The notes beneath the pieces were generated by a model. That model did no database searches and had not been told where the DNA came from. It saw only the letters and a program-made list of their open reading frames with translations. The position numbers and the translations under genes are program-made. From assembly GCF_020740795.1 (NCBI RefSeq), contig NC_067286.1:863990-927989 (forward strand): 64,000 nucleotides of DNA, given 5' to 3'. Below, piece after piece: positions 1 to 28,851 of this stretch. The first letter of the stretch is position 1. Every line of letters begins with the position of its first letter. Origin of the DNA: Apus apus (taxonomy: Eukaryota > Chordata > Aves > Apodiformes > Apodidae).

Positions 1-1319
1 AGGTTCAAAACAGGATCCCAGTTCCACATGTAAGATTATATTCTTGAGACCTCACAATACACACCAGTACTGCACAGTGTCACATCCTGACCTAGAGTCC
101 CATTACCTTGACTATCTCACAGATCAGAAAGTGTGTGATACAAAATATCTAATTCTATTTTTAAATGACTGAAAGAGGTTTTTAGACAACCAGTCACCTT
201 CTGAACGTGTCAGCAGAGGAATGGTGGGGAAGGGCATACCAGTAATGAAACACACATCAGAAGTTTCTCTTCTTCCCACCTTCTGCAGCAGCAAGCAGGG
301 GAGAGGGGAGCTCAACAAACCACCTCACAGGAACACAAAAACTCCTCCTGGGACACACAAGACAGCTGAAACTTTTTCATCCAGTCTCCTGGAGCACCCT
401 CAAAGTGCTCCCCAGCAATTGTCTCAGAGTGGCACTTCGCAGCCTCTCCTGGGAAAAAGAACTTGGAAAGAAAGGTGCCTGGAAAGCAAACACAGGAATG
501 AGATGTCCCAGATTCTCCATTCCAGCCAACAAGGGAGATGTTGCATATTGGGAATTTTCAACCACAAGATTCTGGTGGCAAGAACACCTGTCTTCATAGT
601 CTGTCTGCAGGTCTGTGTCCAAGGGTTTCCCCCTCCAAAAGTTTAAGAACATGAAATGGATTCAAGATTGACCACTAAACCATACATATTCCTCAGCAAG
701 AGAAGCACATCGATGCCAGAGAACCATTGAGAAACAAGTATATACACATCACATCTGCTCCCTAGGAAAATATGTACAGGTTTCTAGGTCCACTTTGAAC
801 TGAAGGAAATTAAAGTAATCTGTGAAAAAGTCTCAGAGGAAAAAAAATTGTCAAGTCTTTGTGCATTGTTTGAAAGTTTAAATGGGTCTATGCCCCAAAA
901 CGTATAGTTGAGTCAGCTCCAGACCCCAGTGAACAACTGAGGAAACAAAGGTCACATTTTTAAGTGGGAAATATCACTCCAGTTCAGTAGTCAGCAGCCA
1001 AGGTTTGCAGGAACTTCCAGACATTCAGATACAAAACTTCAGACTCCAGTTTAAAATCTCATCCTTCAGCAGAAGTGATCCACAAGCCACGAAACACCTG
1101 CTCTGTTCTGGAGCCAGACCTGGTCTGATTTGGATCTGGTTTGTAGTGATTGTCTTCAGCAAAAGAGAAGCCACAGAAGGCTGGGAATGCAAGGACAGTT
1201 TTCACATCTGTCCTCTAAAAGTTCCAAGCACCATTCACAGGATGAGACTGCCTGGTCTCTTGATTTATATTATTTTGTTATAAACAAGACTTTTCCCCGG
1301 CATTTGCCCTTCTGTGTAG
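1..1319 (-). other. PAK6 3' UTR and downstream flank
   Basis: This noncoding sequence follows the PAK6 stop codon in the direction of transcription. I see no AATAAA or ATTAAA on the minus strand in this stretch, so the 3' UTR may run past the window edge or use a variant signal (an AATATA lies near 1265-1272). No other gene or clear repeat is visible. Confidence 0.5.
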
Positions 1320-16316
<14,997 letters not shown>

Positions 16317-16469
16317 GATGCCTGGATGGGAGAAGGCAACACTGTCAGTGCTCCTGCTCCTCTAGGTCTGCTGTTCCCAGTCAGTACTAACTAGTATCAT
16401 TGATTCATGATCATCACAATGTATTAAGGACATTCTCCAATGACAAGCATTTTAACAATGGAGTTGATC

Positions 16470-16600
16470 ATCTGCTTTGATGGATGAGGACAAGAGAGCA
16501 ATGACATGCTCCTAGGAGGTCGGGGCTGAGCTAGGATTCCTTAGTGACCTTTCCAGTGCTCTGCCCACTCTGAAGCACTGCTCCTGTTTCAGAGAAGGAA
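16470..16600 (+). repeat. Possible ancient SINE (MIR/CORE-like) fragment
   Basis: The sequence around gatggatgaggacaagagag, then ggggctgagctaggattcc and ccagtgctctgcccactctg, follows the order of phrases in MIR-type elements. Similarity is weak and judged by eye. Confidence 0.3.
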
Positions 16601-17384
16601 CAGGCACCTGTTCCAGCTATAGCTGAACTCCCACCATTTGGCTTCCTTTATTTCTACAAATTCATATTGCCTGCTATCAACATTTTTTACACAAATATAT
16701 GAGATACATATTTATATTTTACAGGCTTGTACTTAGGTTAAATGGCTCTGGAATCTAGCCAGTTAAGACGGTGTTGATTCCACTACGAGCCTGAAATTAA
16801 GGTGCTTAAGAACCGGGCTCAGGGTGCCTTCTCACTGGTTACCCCAAGTAACACATTTGATTCCCATTTAAAAACAGAGTTGTTGCCAAAGAATAAGCTG
16901 CCCAAGACTGATTTTGGATCCCAGTTTTTCTAACACAGACAGAGGGCTTAAGGGAGAGAGAGAGAAGGTGGTAGGTGGAAATCAAACTGTCAGCAGGTAG
17001 CTAAGGAAGCTAAAATTAAAAACTAAGATTCCTTTCCCTTGACAGCTGAGAGGGACAATTTGTGTGAACAGCCATTACAATTACAACAAGGCAAAACCAG
17101 CCAGCAGTTACCTATACCTAAACACAAGACATTAAAAATCTGCATTTAGACCTTGTAGCCAAAAAAAGATATGTTGATAGACAAAAGATAAAAGCTTTAG
17201 ACCTCCCTGAAACTGGGAAGATATGAAAGAAAAGGAAGAATCAATTTCCCTGGCAGTCCCAGAGGTGGGAAAGATCTAATAACTTCAGGACTGAGATGGA
17301 GGGACACAATCCCTTCAAAAGAGACAGACGGGGAAGTTACCCATTCCATGAAGAAGCAGCTCAGATGTGGGGAGATCTTCTATG

Positions 17385-17675
17385 GAGAGCCAGGTTTGGC
17401 ACAGCGGAGAGCGGTGGGAGTCTGAGACACAACAGACATAAATCAAACCAGGAGAGGTCCCAACTGGTGAGAAGGAAAAACTTTTTCATGACCAGGAGAG
17501 TCCAACATTGGAGCAGCTTCCAGCCTCAGAGATTTTCAAGAGCAAGTTTGCTCTTGAAGACAAAGCCCTGGGCAATCTGGTCTGACCCTCAGAGCAGAAC
17601 CTGCTTTGAGCAGGGAGTTGAACTACAGATCTCGAGGTCCCTTCTTCCTTGAAGTGTCCTATGACTCTACTGGCT
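17385..17675 (+). mobile_element. Diverged CR1-like LINE 3' fragment, plus strand
   Basis: The sequence has aaggaaaaactttttcatga, a piece like agtccaacattggagcagct, gattttcaagagcaag and cctgctttgagcagggagtt. It then has gatctcgaggtcccttcttc and tgaagtgtcctatgactcta. This is the order of the sense 3' end of avian CR1, degraded, and opposite in orientation to the other copies. Confidence 0.6.
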
Positions 17676-20579
17676 GGTTTGATGGCTCTAAAGTTACAAG
17701 TTTTCCAAGCTACATTTTCCTGTTCACTGTTGGAGAAACACATTTAATGGGCAGGTTACTGTTGTGGGGGTGGGATGGAACTGGTGAGCTGCAGAGCTCA
17801 TCCTCTCCTCTCCAAGAATCTTCTGTCAATGCACAGGATGAACTGGGCAGTGAGAGCCCTGAGAGACATGAGACAAAGCAGAGATCTAAACATTTTACGT
17901 AGTTGTAAAGCTCTCTAGCTTGGGGAAAAGCTGTGCAGGTTTCTTTAAGGCATTAATATCCACCAGTAGAAAACAAAAATATGGTTCATATGCTCTTCCC
18001 TTTCCACTGACAACTTTAATAGTAGCATTTGCCTCTCACTAATACTATGTATAAAGTGGTGAACACTACCTCTTCTTTGACATCAGGTAGAGGACTTACT
18101 TGATCTTCAACCCTGTAGTGATCCCTCGTCCCCTACACAGGACCTCAGCTCCCAACTATTTGTGCTGAATAAATATTACAAGGGTCAGAGACGCAGAACA
18201 CGGAGATAACGCTGTGGTATAGACATTAACACATTCTAGAGGACACTGGTCTCAAAAATCAGCACATATGCTTTTTTCCCCCTCAGTGGAATATATGTCA
18301 AACATTTCCCAGGTTGTTCCACGTAAAACTTGCGTAGGGAGCAAAGTGCAGCCACTCAGTGAGCAATGCCTTTGCTTCCTACAGATAGACCAAGATGCTG
18401 AAAATGCCCACACACCAGCTGAAAGGCTGGTTCCTGTGATCCTGCAGTCACTGGGATGGGAAGTGTTTGTCTGTCACAGAAGGATCTCTGCACTGCCCAA
18501 GCCCCCATCACACCACCTATCACTGGTGAGACACAAACTGAGGCACTGACAGTGCCCAGTGCAATCCTGTGTCCAGAAGCCTACTGAAGACACCTTGCAG
18601 TTGAAAAAGAAAGCAAAAGGCACCTGAAAAAACACTTACAAAAAGGCTGGATGCAACTGCTCTGTCTAGGCAGAGTAAGCGCTTCTCAGAGTATGTTCCA
18701 ATGAAAACCCCAGTACATCTTCATGGAGAGTTTATGGGCAGAGTGTCCAAGCTCCAGGTCTGCACAGCAGCTACTCAAATACAATGATTCATCTCTAAGG
18801 CCCCTCAGATGCTGCAGATGAACTCATCACCGAGACTAAAGTCATAGGGCAATTCTTCATGAGGAAAAAGAGTGCAGACAATCCTAGAAAGGAAAGATCT
18901 TCTACGAGCTGATGGTGTTACTACTATTCAAACCCACAGCTGGTGCTGCTGAGGAGCTTCCACAGCCTAAAAGGGAAGCAGGAAGTGTATCTGTAGCATT
19001 GGAGCAAGTGCTTCAGCTCTGGATTGTTGACTACATGTCAGCTTCTTCATCCACCACAACAGGGACATGTCCAGAGCAGTGTTGCTATGTTAACCAGTAT
19101 CTTTCCTTCTCCTGCTCCTAACTCTCACAGCTTCATTCCTCATCTCATCATCATAATGAGAAGATACTCAGGGCATAGCACACAGTGGCTTTCAAGTTTA
19201 CTCTTTAGGTGCTTCAAGGGGCAAAGTGTCCTGTAAAATGTGGTGTTACAAATGCCAGAACCGTTTGCAGCTGTAGCCTCAGTAGTTTGCTGAGCATTTC
19301 AATCATTCCTCCATAAGGAGAAGGACTCTAGCTGAACTACTTCAAAATGCCAATTTTTAAAGCCTGGGTGATATTTTGGCCCCAACCAGAACAGCAGCTC
19401 TGTGCCAGATCAGCTTGCAGAAGCAAAAACACTACATTTGTATTTTTACATGAAATCACTATACCTGCCAGTCAACACCTGGACTACACTTAGACCCCAT
19501 CTACCTAGCATCTCCCTAAACCCAGAAAGAAGCACCTCCTAAGTTCATGGTCAGTTTTAAGGTGATGATCTGCCATGGCCTGTCGACCTTATCGGCTGAT
19601 CATAGACATCTTAAAAACAACAAAACTCCAAGCACAGCATGTCCCTGGGCATCCAGTGACATTTGCTTTATGTGATCAGCATCAATCTCCGATTATAAAG
19701 ACATTGCCATATCAGACAGGTGGTTTAAAGGGACACTGCATTAAGAGCAAATGAAATTCATACACTAAAAATAGGTCTTTGAGATCCAAAGGATTGCAAT
19801 AGTCTGTGTAGGTTTTGCATTTCATTGAGAAGGTTTGTATTTAAACAGTCTCCTTTCACTTTGTGGTTTTCATGCAAGAGATATTTACTTGTATTTCCAA
19901 AACCCAGCTAAAGAATGTTTAAATATAATATATAAATCAGGCCTTTTCTAATTCAGTAAGAAATTCAAAAGAACATTTTATGCATATAAGATTTTGTAAA
20001 TCAAGCCAAACCTGTATTTAAACGTAGACAGCATCCCTTTAATACAATAATACAAATACTGTGACTCTGATTTTATAATAATCTACTAGACTTTAGTCTT
20101 TCATTCACTGCTGACAACGGTACTGTAAGAAATGTGACAAACAGAAATAATAAAAGTCTCTACCACAAGACAAAAGCAGTCGGAGATTGAAATTCTCTCA
20201 GCGATCCATTCCTGCTGCCTGGGAAACCACGTTAGGTTTTTCAACTCCAGATATAGCTGCTCCTGGATGATACAGTTCCAAAAGCTGTCACATCTGCCAG
20301 TGAGCTTGAGAAAAAAATCCCACAGGCAGCAGATCCAGAGCAGGGGGAGGGATCGGCTGAGAAGGAGGGGCGAGAAAGAGAAGGGTCAGGTTCAGTTGAG
20401 AGGAAGGGGTGGGAAGATTAAGGATGGAAGAGAGAAACGGGAATGGGAGTTAGGAAGGGAAAGAGGAACGGCTGGGAGACAGGCAGCCCGAGGGGCAGGG
20501 CACAGGGCACTTCAGACCCACCGCAAAGAAGCAGCAGATAAATGTTATCGGGGCTTGCTGGTTACAACACAGAGTTGAA

Positions 20580-20900
20580 ACCCGGGGACAAAGAGCTGGC
20601 GGTGCCGGTCAGTTCACCCGACCTGCCTCCGCCCCGCAGCGACCCGCCGAGCTCTGCTCACACCTCCCTCGCTTACACTTGATGGCAACGAGACAGCAGA
20701 GAGCTCCTTCAGCCCGGCTTGTGGCTTCCAGTTACAAATAAGCTTTCCCTCCCCCTCCTGGCTGCAGCAACCCAACTCACCCAGCAGTGCTCTCTGCCAC
20801 CGCAGATCGGGACGCGACTTGCTACATTCCTCCCGCCCAGAGATAACGCCTGGTCCCTGGGCTGGAGAGAGGAATTCCCATCATTTCTAAGCCCTCCTTC
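20580..20900 (-). promoter_or_regulatory. CpG-richer stretch, candidate PAK6 promoter or first noncoding exon
   Basis: CpG dinucleotides are frequent here compared with the surrounding kilobases, notably near 20580-20680 and 20800-20830. On the minus strand a strong donor, CTGG before GTGAGT (exon end 20781), and a second one, AAGT before GTAAGC (exon end 20677), are available. Both could feed the acceptor at 16321. No transcript evidence is available, so the role is inferred. Confidence 0.35.
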
Positions 20901-22199
20901 AGCTGATACGCCAAACTCCTCTGGCCAGCTACAAGAGGACAGGGGAAGGAGTAGAACTCTTCCTACAGGACCCGAGGAATTGCAATATGCAGGTTGAGCT
21001 TGGAGTAGGAAGATGAAGAAGATTCCAGAGAACACACCAGTCAAAAGGAAAGCCCTATTTCCATACTCTGCTGTGCAGGTCACTCTCATGTAGCACATTT
21101 CAAATGCAGGGCTAATTAAACAGGCCATTATCAATGCATGCTGTATGCATACACGCATGTGCTCCTGCATATATGTATGTGTGAATATGCACACTTGGTA
21201 TTTTACTGCATTCCATACCTTCTGGAATCCTCACGTTTGCTCTCCTGATGTTTCTGACATGATTGTTATTTATAACAAGCCATAAACGTTCATAGCATTT
21301 TGCAGAGGAAGAAAAAAATGACAGGTTACTTCCCTGAGGAGCTTACAAATCTAAATGTGACTTCTCGCAGCAAGAAATGACAACAAAGGGTGAGCAAAAG
21401 AGGGAATGAAAAGCAAAATAGTCTGAAATGGGATTTAAGAGCACAGAGCGTTCTTGTGATGACACCTTCTGCATTTGTCTGCAATTCTAGTTTTTAAAAT
21501 ATTTAGGTACTTTCTCCACCACCTGCCCCCAAAGGAAGAGTGGATATTTGCTGCTGTGTTCACGCTCCCCTATTTCAAGTCCTTTCCTTCCAGTCTCCTC
21601 TCCCTCACCAGCCAAGCAAGGTGTTGCAGCAAACTAGCAGCACAGCAAACTGCTGTCATGCTCTAAATCCTGCCCAAACACACAGCAGCACACAGATTAA
21701 CATTCCATTAGAAATAAACTTAGGGAGAGACATACTTGTTATATTGATGGGTTTACTTTTGACAAATGAGAAAAACAACAGAAGTGCTTGATGTTTTTTG
21801 CCCTGGCTCCACTGAACAGGTTCTAAAGGCTACAGTTCTGCCTCTTTCTCTCCTGCTCCATTTGCTTGCTCATAAATTAGGATTAAAACCTGGAACCAGT
21901 GAACGCCTGTTTGCTGTGCTTGTTTTGGACACTGCTCAGTGACATAATGCTAGGTGTGTTTTAGCTATACTAGAACAAATTCATCCCGAGACACATAATA
22001 GCACTTGCAAAGAAAAGACCTTGTGAACTTTCTGAAATGTGTATGGGCATGTCCCAAATGCTAATGGGCTTTTTTTCTTGACAAATAATAAAGTTTTCCA
22101 CTCTTTATAGTGCCCTAGAAATCCCAGCTAAAGTCACTGTCCCATTGTGCCAGCCCTTGAAGTAAGGCCCCACCCTCCAGAGGTTTCATCTAAACAGAC

Positions 22200-22260
22200 A
22201 AAAGGTAAGGAAAAGGAACTATTATCCTCATTTGCAGGCGAGACAGAAAAAAAAATGACT
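22200..22260. repeat. Possible MIR-like fragment
   Basis: The short piece aactattatcctcatttgca followed by ggcgagacag resembles the core of MIR elements. It is too short for more than a suggestion. Confidence 0.25.
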
Positions 22261-25200
22261 AGCTTGGTTTCTTCCCAGCTACGTCTAGATTAGCAAACCT
22301 ACAAGAGCTTCCAGGTGTGTCTCCTGGCTGCTCTTTAACTTCGTATCAAGGCCAGATCCAGGCCAAACACCCCCTGGCTTCCATGGAGAGAAAACATGGG
22401 TGCAGAGCACCAGTGGGAGCCAAGACATGCTCTGACCACATGTTTGATCTTGACACCAGCACGTAGGTCTAGACACCACGACAGAAACCAGCAGCACAGA
22501 CAGAAATCACACTTAATTGCAATCCAATGCTCTCATTATAAGATTAGCCTTTTCCCATCTGTGTTTGCTTTGTCAGAAGTTACAGTGAGCAAATTCCGCT
22601 GCAGCACCAAGAGAAGGCTGCGACTCATGGCATCCTCTTCACCCAAAGCTAGCAGGATGGGTGCTGCAGGTTGAAAGGCTAAGGCATAAGCCACTGTAAC
22701 AACTATGACCCTTTTTCCACAGCTGTGTCCTGCTCTGGATGTACAAAACCATGGAGCACTGCATCTCTCTTGACACCTGCCTTACACTTGCACACGTCAT
22801 TGTGCCATGTCCAGAGAGTAGCTGTATGGTTTCAGATGGGTTTGCTGACATTACCCTGCCCAAAGGAGGCATCAGGGTAGTGGTCGCATTTTGCTGTTAA
22901 TCCAGAATACTGAAGAGCCTCAAGACAGGGTGGGATATGGGGCTTCACCCTCCTCTGTCTTGCATGACAAATCCACCCAAAATGAGCATAAAAATACTAC
23001 CAAGATTAGAACAAAACCGGTCAAGTTTCTGTCTTCAAAAACTCACGTGAGCAGCAGCGTCTTACACGTCAGATAGGAGGTTATTCTGGGACAAGAGCAA
23101 GGGGCCACATCTGGTGTGCCAGCTGCCCTGACACAGGAAGGAGCCAAGGCACGGGGCTGCATCTGGGAACAGGCTGCTCCACACACAGCACTTCCAGACC
23201 CCGGGAGCGACGTCCTGTGGCTCTGCCGTGACCTCACTGTGCTCCCCTGTGCCACCTCTCAGGTCCAGCTCCTCTGGGTTAGGAGAGGGAAGCTGCAGCT
23301 CTGTGATGCAAATGTCTAGGGAGAGACCTGGATTTTGGGAAGCAGGGGCAGGAGTCCAGCAAGAGGCACACGTTCGGTAAGCACGGCTGACTGCTTGCTA
23401 GCAGACCTGTCCCAGCAGAGGCGCTGGCCATCACACACCTCCTGGATCCCACTCCTCCCTCCAGCAGCACAGCAAAGGGCTACCAGAGACACCACAGTGA
23501 CTCTCCAGACCACCCACTGGTGTAAAGATGCAAGAGTGAAACTTCGTTCCAAAAAACCCTAAATAATCTCAATCCCTATTTATGATCATCACGTTCTCCC
23601 AAAGTGAGACACATACATATTTAATTGCTGTCAACAGCCTGCAAGGCAGCTCACTTGTGTCATCCCCATGGGATAACTCTGGGAAACCTGCACCTTACGC
23701 AGTGAGCCCCAAAACACAGAGGAGACAGACAGGCTTATACCCCACAACCTGGCTGGCTCTCAGTGCCTTCCAACTCACTACTGCCAACACCAGTGTGGAA
23801 ATTTAAATCACAACAGACAAGTCTTCTCCTCGGGAGTATCAGTTACTCTGTTCAGAAATGAAAAACACACACCATGAGCATGGATGTTCACACAGCATTC
23901 CATACATTAAAACCTGAGGTGCACTCCTAACACAAGATAAATGTTATTGTCTACAGCTCCATTCTGTTCATCTATTAATTACAAAATAATCCAATTACTA
24001 ACACTACAAGTTCAAATGCTTCAGCCCTAGGGTGAATGTAATTTCCTGAGATTATTTTTTTTTGAGGTAAATAGATCTGAGCCTTTAAGTCTGTTGCCAC
24101 CCTACATTCACATTGCTCTCTTACAACAGACAAATGGAAGATGAGTCTCAAAACACCATCATGACAATGACCAAATCTCAGTGCATTGCTCTTCAAGCCA
24201 CATGGTAATCCCTCTGCAACTTTAGAAACCATTCTGAGAAATTCATTAAAAACAAGAGCTGTATCAGCCAAGGCCTGGTTCTGTATCTCACTGCATGGAC
24301 CCTACACAGTTGTAGCTTAGAAGCTGACGAGACAGGTGCAGGAGCAGGGTTAGTACAACAGACAAGAAACTGGTCCCCTAATCCAGAGCCTCCCTTGGCA
24401 AGATCCAGAAGTTTGCTGTGCACTCTCCAGCTATTGGTGCTGAGCAGCACGACATTCTGGTGAGACTTCAGCTGCTCTTACTAATGCCAGATCTGATGCC
24501 TTGTACACGTGCAGAATGATGTGAAGCTCAATGTGATGAACCTTCACTGTGGCACCTCTATTGTCATGTTAAGTGTCTCACTTTTGCAAGCCTTGGCAGC
24601 AGGACCAAGGATATTCTTTCCAGGTACAGACATACTCACACACACCTAGACAGAAACAACCCCCGTACGGGGACCAGACACCGTTACTAATCCAGCAAAC
24701 TATTTGCTGATAGATTTTCCTGCTGTTTGATCAGCTCTGCTACTAGATACACACACCGTTGCTCACACTTAGCACACAGGATGTACATACCAAGGCAGTG
24801 CAAAATATTAAAATTAATAGAGTTGCATCACACCATCAAGAATGAGACTTTTCAGTGGGACAGGGCTTGAGGGAGCACCATGCAGCAGCATTCCCTACCC
24901 CAGCAGCTGTGTAGGGGATGAGCTGGGTTTTAAACAAGCACAAAACTCAGAAAAGTAGAGGAAGACACAGCAAATCTCTTACTCTATGGACATCCCCCAG
25001 GCTCCCCTGAGAACTTGCACTCACCAGCCACAAAACTTCTCTTCTGTTTTTTTCAGTACTCTGTCCCCAAATAAATTAAGGCAGTAATGTCCTGGCAAAG
25101 AAGAAAGCAAACAAATCAACATTACCGGACAGGGCTGTTTTCTGCAGCTGTAAATACCCAGCTGTCTATGCTGGTAATAGCAAAAATAATTAAGTACAAA

Positions 25201-28200
25201 TACCCAATGATATTGTAGAGTGTAGCTTGAATAGGAGGAGATTAACCAGCTTTCAGATAGCCAAAATACACTCAGGCACACATCCACAGACAAGTACTCC
25301 AGCCTGGGTTCAGGGGGTGTGCTGAAAGGATCTTGGCCAGCACAGCAGCCAGGAGGTCAGGATCACAGACACAGAGCCAATTAGACCTCTTCCAAAGAGG
25401 TGGTGAGGGTCCTTGAAGATACAGCAGACTAAGAGGAGGTATTGCTGTGTCTTGCAGAAAGGCAAGGAGCATGCATGCTCCTGACATGCTGTCTGCTTTC
25501 TCAAGCATCACCCAGAGTAATTTTTAACCCTTTCTTCACCCCAATGTTTTCAGAGCATCACCCTGCAAGATTCAACAATGCATTTTCATCTCCACATTCC
25601 CCCTTATCCTGACTGTCAACAGGGTAAACTACTAGACCCCAGGCACTACTGACCCATAGGCTGGCCCACCTAAAAGACACTGGAAAGAAAAAGGAAGATC
25701 TTACTGGCAGTCCTGCTGCAACGATGCTGGTAGAGGACAATTCCACATGAATGGAGAAAGAAGGGTCTGGAGGGGAACTCTCCCACTGTCATGCAGCGAA
25801 GCCCATTGGAGGATGATGTTGCTGGGCTATAGGAGTAAAGCCGAAGTAAACTCCTTCCCAAAGGAATCCAGCTCTCTGATTTTCTTCCCTTCCAGAACCA
25901 TCCCTTGAGAGAAAAAAATGGTATGACCCCTGGAACTGTTCCCCCCTCACTTTGCCCCAGGCTGGCACTGCCAACGCCTCTGTGATAATGATGCTGATCC
26001 AGGGCAGTGGCACAGCTGAGCTCCGCAGAGAACGGGTTAAGCTGCAGCAGCAGAGCCACTGGGGAGCGGAGACGTTAGTTCAAACTGACAAACCAAGTCC
26101 TCTGTAAACAGGGGAAACAAACCGCACAGAACAGCAGCCATCAGGATGGAGCTGTTAGGGCTCAAGAGCAGGCAGGTCAATTCAGAGCCCCAAAGCTGCA
26201 GGAGGGAGCTTACCCCTGGCTCCTCATGGCTCTGTGACCAGAGGTGAGGTGGGAATGCTCTGCCGCCCTAATCCACGGACACGCCGATACACTTGAGAGA
26301 GGAACACGGCAGCAGAAAGCGGGAGAAGGAAAAGGGGTGGAGGCAAGTCTGACATGTTTGTACAGTGCCTGGTTCACCTAAGCTGCCGAGTTTGATTTCA
26401 GGGTGTGGTAGGAGATGGGACACAGAGAAGCCTCAGGTTCTTGCTCCAAGGAAAATGACACACGCCGGCAGCAGAGCCTCTTGGGACCATGTTGCCTTCT
26501 CCTCACTGTCTCCTCCGGTTGGTCCCTAGAGGGGATGAGAGAAAGAGCTCAGAGTCACACCTGGGCACCAAGGTTTGCTGGGTCTCAGGCAGGAACCTTG
26601 GGGAGATCATTTCCCATTCTCTCCACCCTCTTTACCCACCCCCCTACTCCACTGCTGACCTATTAAAGCTCTGACTTGCTCGTTAGCTCTTCTCTCTCCA
26701 CAGCCTCAGGGCTCGTGCTGCTGCCGTTTCTAACGAATCCCGACATCTCTGCCTGTGTCGCCTGGCTGCAGATTTCAGGACCTGCCACCAGTTCCTTGTC
26801 ATTCCTGGCAGGAAAGCTTTGCTTGTTGGCTATATGGCTGGCTACAGACGAATCCACCAATGTATTTGCATTGCAGATGAGCAGCACATGACCTGGCGCT
26901 TTTACTTTTTCCCTGTCGCTGGGCATGAGTCAGTGCTGCCAGGTCTGGAGTCTGGGATCACCCTGTAATCCTGTTGGGCTGCCTGTGCCCTGCCTCAGGG
27001 TTTCCTGGCTCCTGGCAAGCCACATTTCCACAAGCGACCTGTGATTCAGTAGGACAGCAGCTCCATCACTGCTCAGTGGCAGTGGATGATCATAGGTGGG
27101 AGGCGACATCCTAAGAGGACACTTTGGGGATTGCAGCCCAGGACAGGTCAGAGGTTGTGTCAGCAAACACATCAGCTGCTGCAAGTAAAGATGATTCTTG
27201 GCCTCTCCCAACCACTAACAATGCCAGATTAACCCCAAGGTATTTTTAAAGTCCAAAAAGCAGAGATAAAAGCCTTAAAAAATCCGCCCCCATGATTATT
27301 ATTTGACATTGGTTTTGTTGAGCCACCCTTAAAATAAGTAAATGACATGCTACAAATAATTATTAAGCTGTCATAATTTCTGCTGGGAGTGGCTTGTCCA
27401 GCAGAGGTAGGACAGCCCAGTGACCTTTTAGCCATACTCCCCCATTCCCATTTTCCTTCCTACCTACTCACCCCACCTAGCTAGCCTGGGTTGATCTCTG
27501 CACAACAGCCAGAGTCACAGATCCACTTGGCATGCACGAGATCTACACAAATATCACAGAGAAGGAACAGAACTGGTGTTCGTATAGAGAACGTAAAGGA
27601 AATCTTTGCATTGCAGCTGATGGTCTCAGGTTCATAACCCTCACTTCCAGACCTGCCAGCTAAGTTGTAGAGGGCTGCTTCCTGAAAGTGCAGTCACCAC
27701 CTGCACATTGCGCTGCAGGTCCTTGCCTGCCAGAGCCTGAGATTTCCTGCCTGTTACCTCACAGCAGCGTCCCTAGGGTGTAGAAAATAAAGTTAGCCAG
27801 GTTCCTTTCTGTCTGGGGAATTAGCCTCTCTCCTCCTGCAGGGCAGGCCCCGCACACACATGGCATCCAAAACCAAAAAGTTCGTGTTAGTAGTAATCAG
27901 CAAACTACAACCAAGAGCGGGACAGCATTCTTCCTCCAAAAGACTGGGACTTGCAAGGCAGAAGCAGAGCAGTGGAAGGTGAGAGGTGAGGAAACAGCAT
28001 TACCCTGCTAGGTGTGGAGGAAAGGCGACAGTGGGTGCAAACTGCCCTTGTCATCTGTGGAATCTCTGCTTTGCTGCTGTGCCAGTGGGTGAGGAGTCAT
28101 CTACACACTAAGAGCTTTGGGAGAGTCACAAAGAAACGCCATGTATATTCCACCAGGAGTCACCTAGGCTTGGAACTGGCTTCAGATTTGCATAACTATT

Positions 28201-28809
28201 ATATTTCATGGGCTTACATGCTAGGACAGTCTTCTAGAACAAGACACTAGCTCTTTATAAATGGATGAGCCTGATTTTACTTGTCAAGACACAAGCTTAG
28301 ATGAATCCAAGGCAGCTTTGAGTTGGTGTGAACCTCTGCTGCCTACAATCTTAATGAAAAATTAGGACACTTCGCAGTCTTTCTATTCACAAGTCTGGTC
28401 CCAGCAATCCTACATACTTCAAAGAAAAATTCCTCAGCAAAAATGATGCATTTCTAACCTTCCCCTTTAGCAATTGTCCCTAAACACTTCACTGCTCCTT
28501 CCTTGCCCACTGCTCCCTTCTTACCTAGAGAATTGCACAATATAAATAATTATAGTCACACATTTATACAAACACACACATACACACCCCACTCCTTCTG
28601 CAGTTGCTCATCCAGGTCCTGGCTGTGGCTGCCACGACTGCCAGGCAAGGAGTGCTACAGGTGCACAGATTAAGTGCCCCATTGCTCTGCACAGCAAAGG
28701 CCATTCCTTACTCCATGTCCCCTCCCCAGACACAAAGTGTAGCAATTTTCAGATCAAAATTGCTGGTCTTGCCTCATTTCTCACACGGCCTGTCCACATC
28801 ACCATATCA

Positions 28810-28851
28810 GGGAAGCACCAGTACCTCATGGGGAAGCACCAGTACCTCATG
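28810..28851. repeat. Perfect 21-bp tandem duplication
   Basis: Two identical 21-base copies lie head to tail, at 28810-28830 and 28831-28851. Each begins gggaagcaccagtacc and ends tcatg. The lack of divergence suggests a recent duplication. Confidence 0.9.

Larger units (their letters stand above)
16322..20780 (-). other. Probable PAK6 5' UTR intron
   Basis: The ATG exon has an acceptor just upstream of the start codon, so an intron must begin somewhere to the right of 16321. The nearest convincing place for its donor is CTGG before GTGAGT at 20781/20780. The stretch includes one plus-strand CR1-like fragment and a largely AT-rich unique part at 19660-20160. No coding sequence is visible. 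Confidence 0.45.

Noticed and set aside
20709..21194. Minus-strand open frame of 161 codons
   Set aside because: The composition is not coding-like, it overlaps the candidate 5' UTR exon, and no related protein is recognised.
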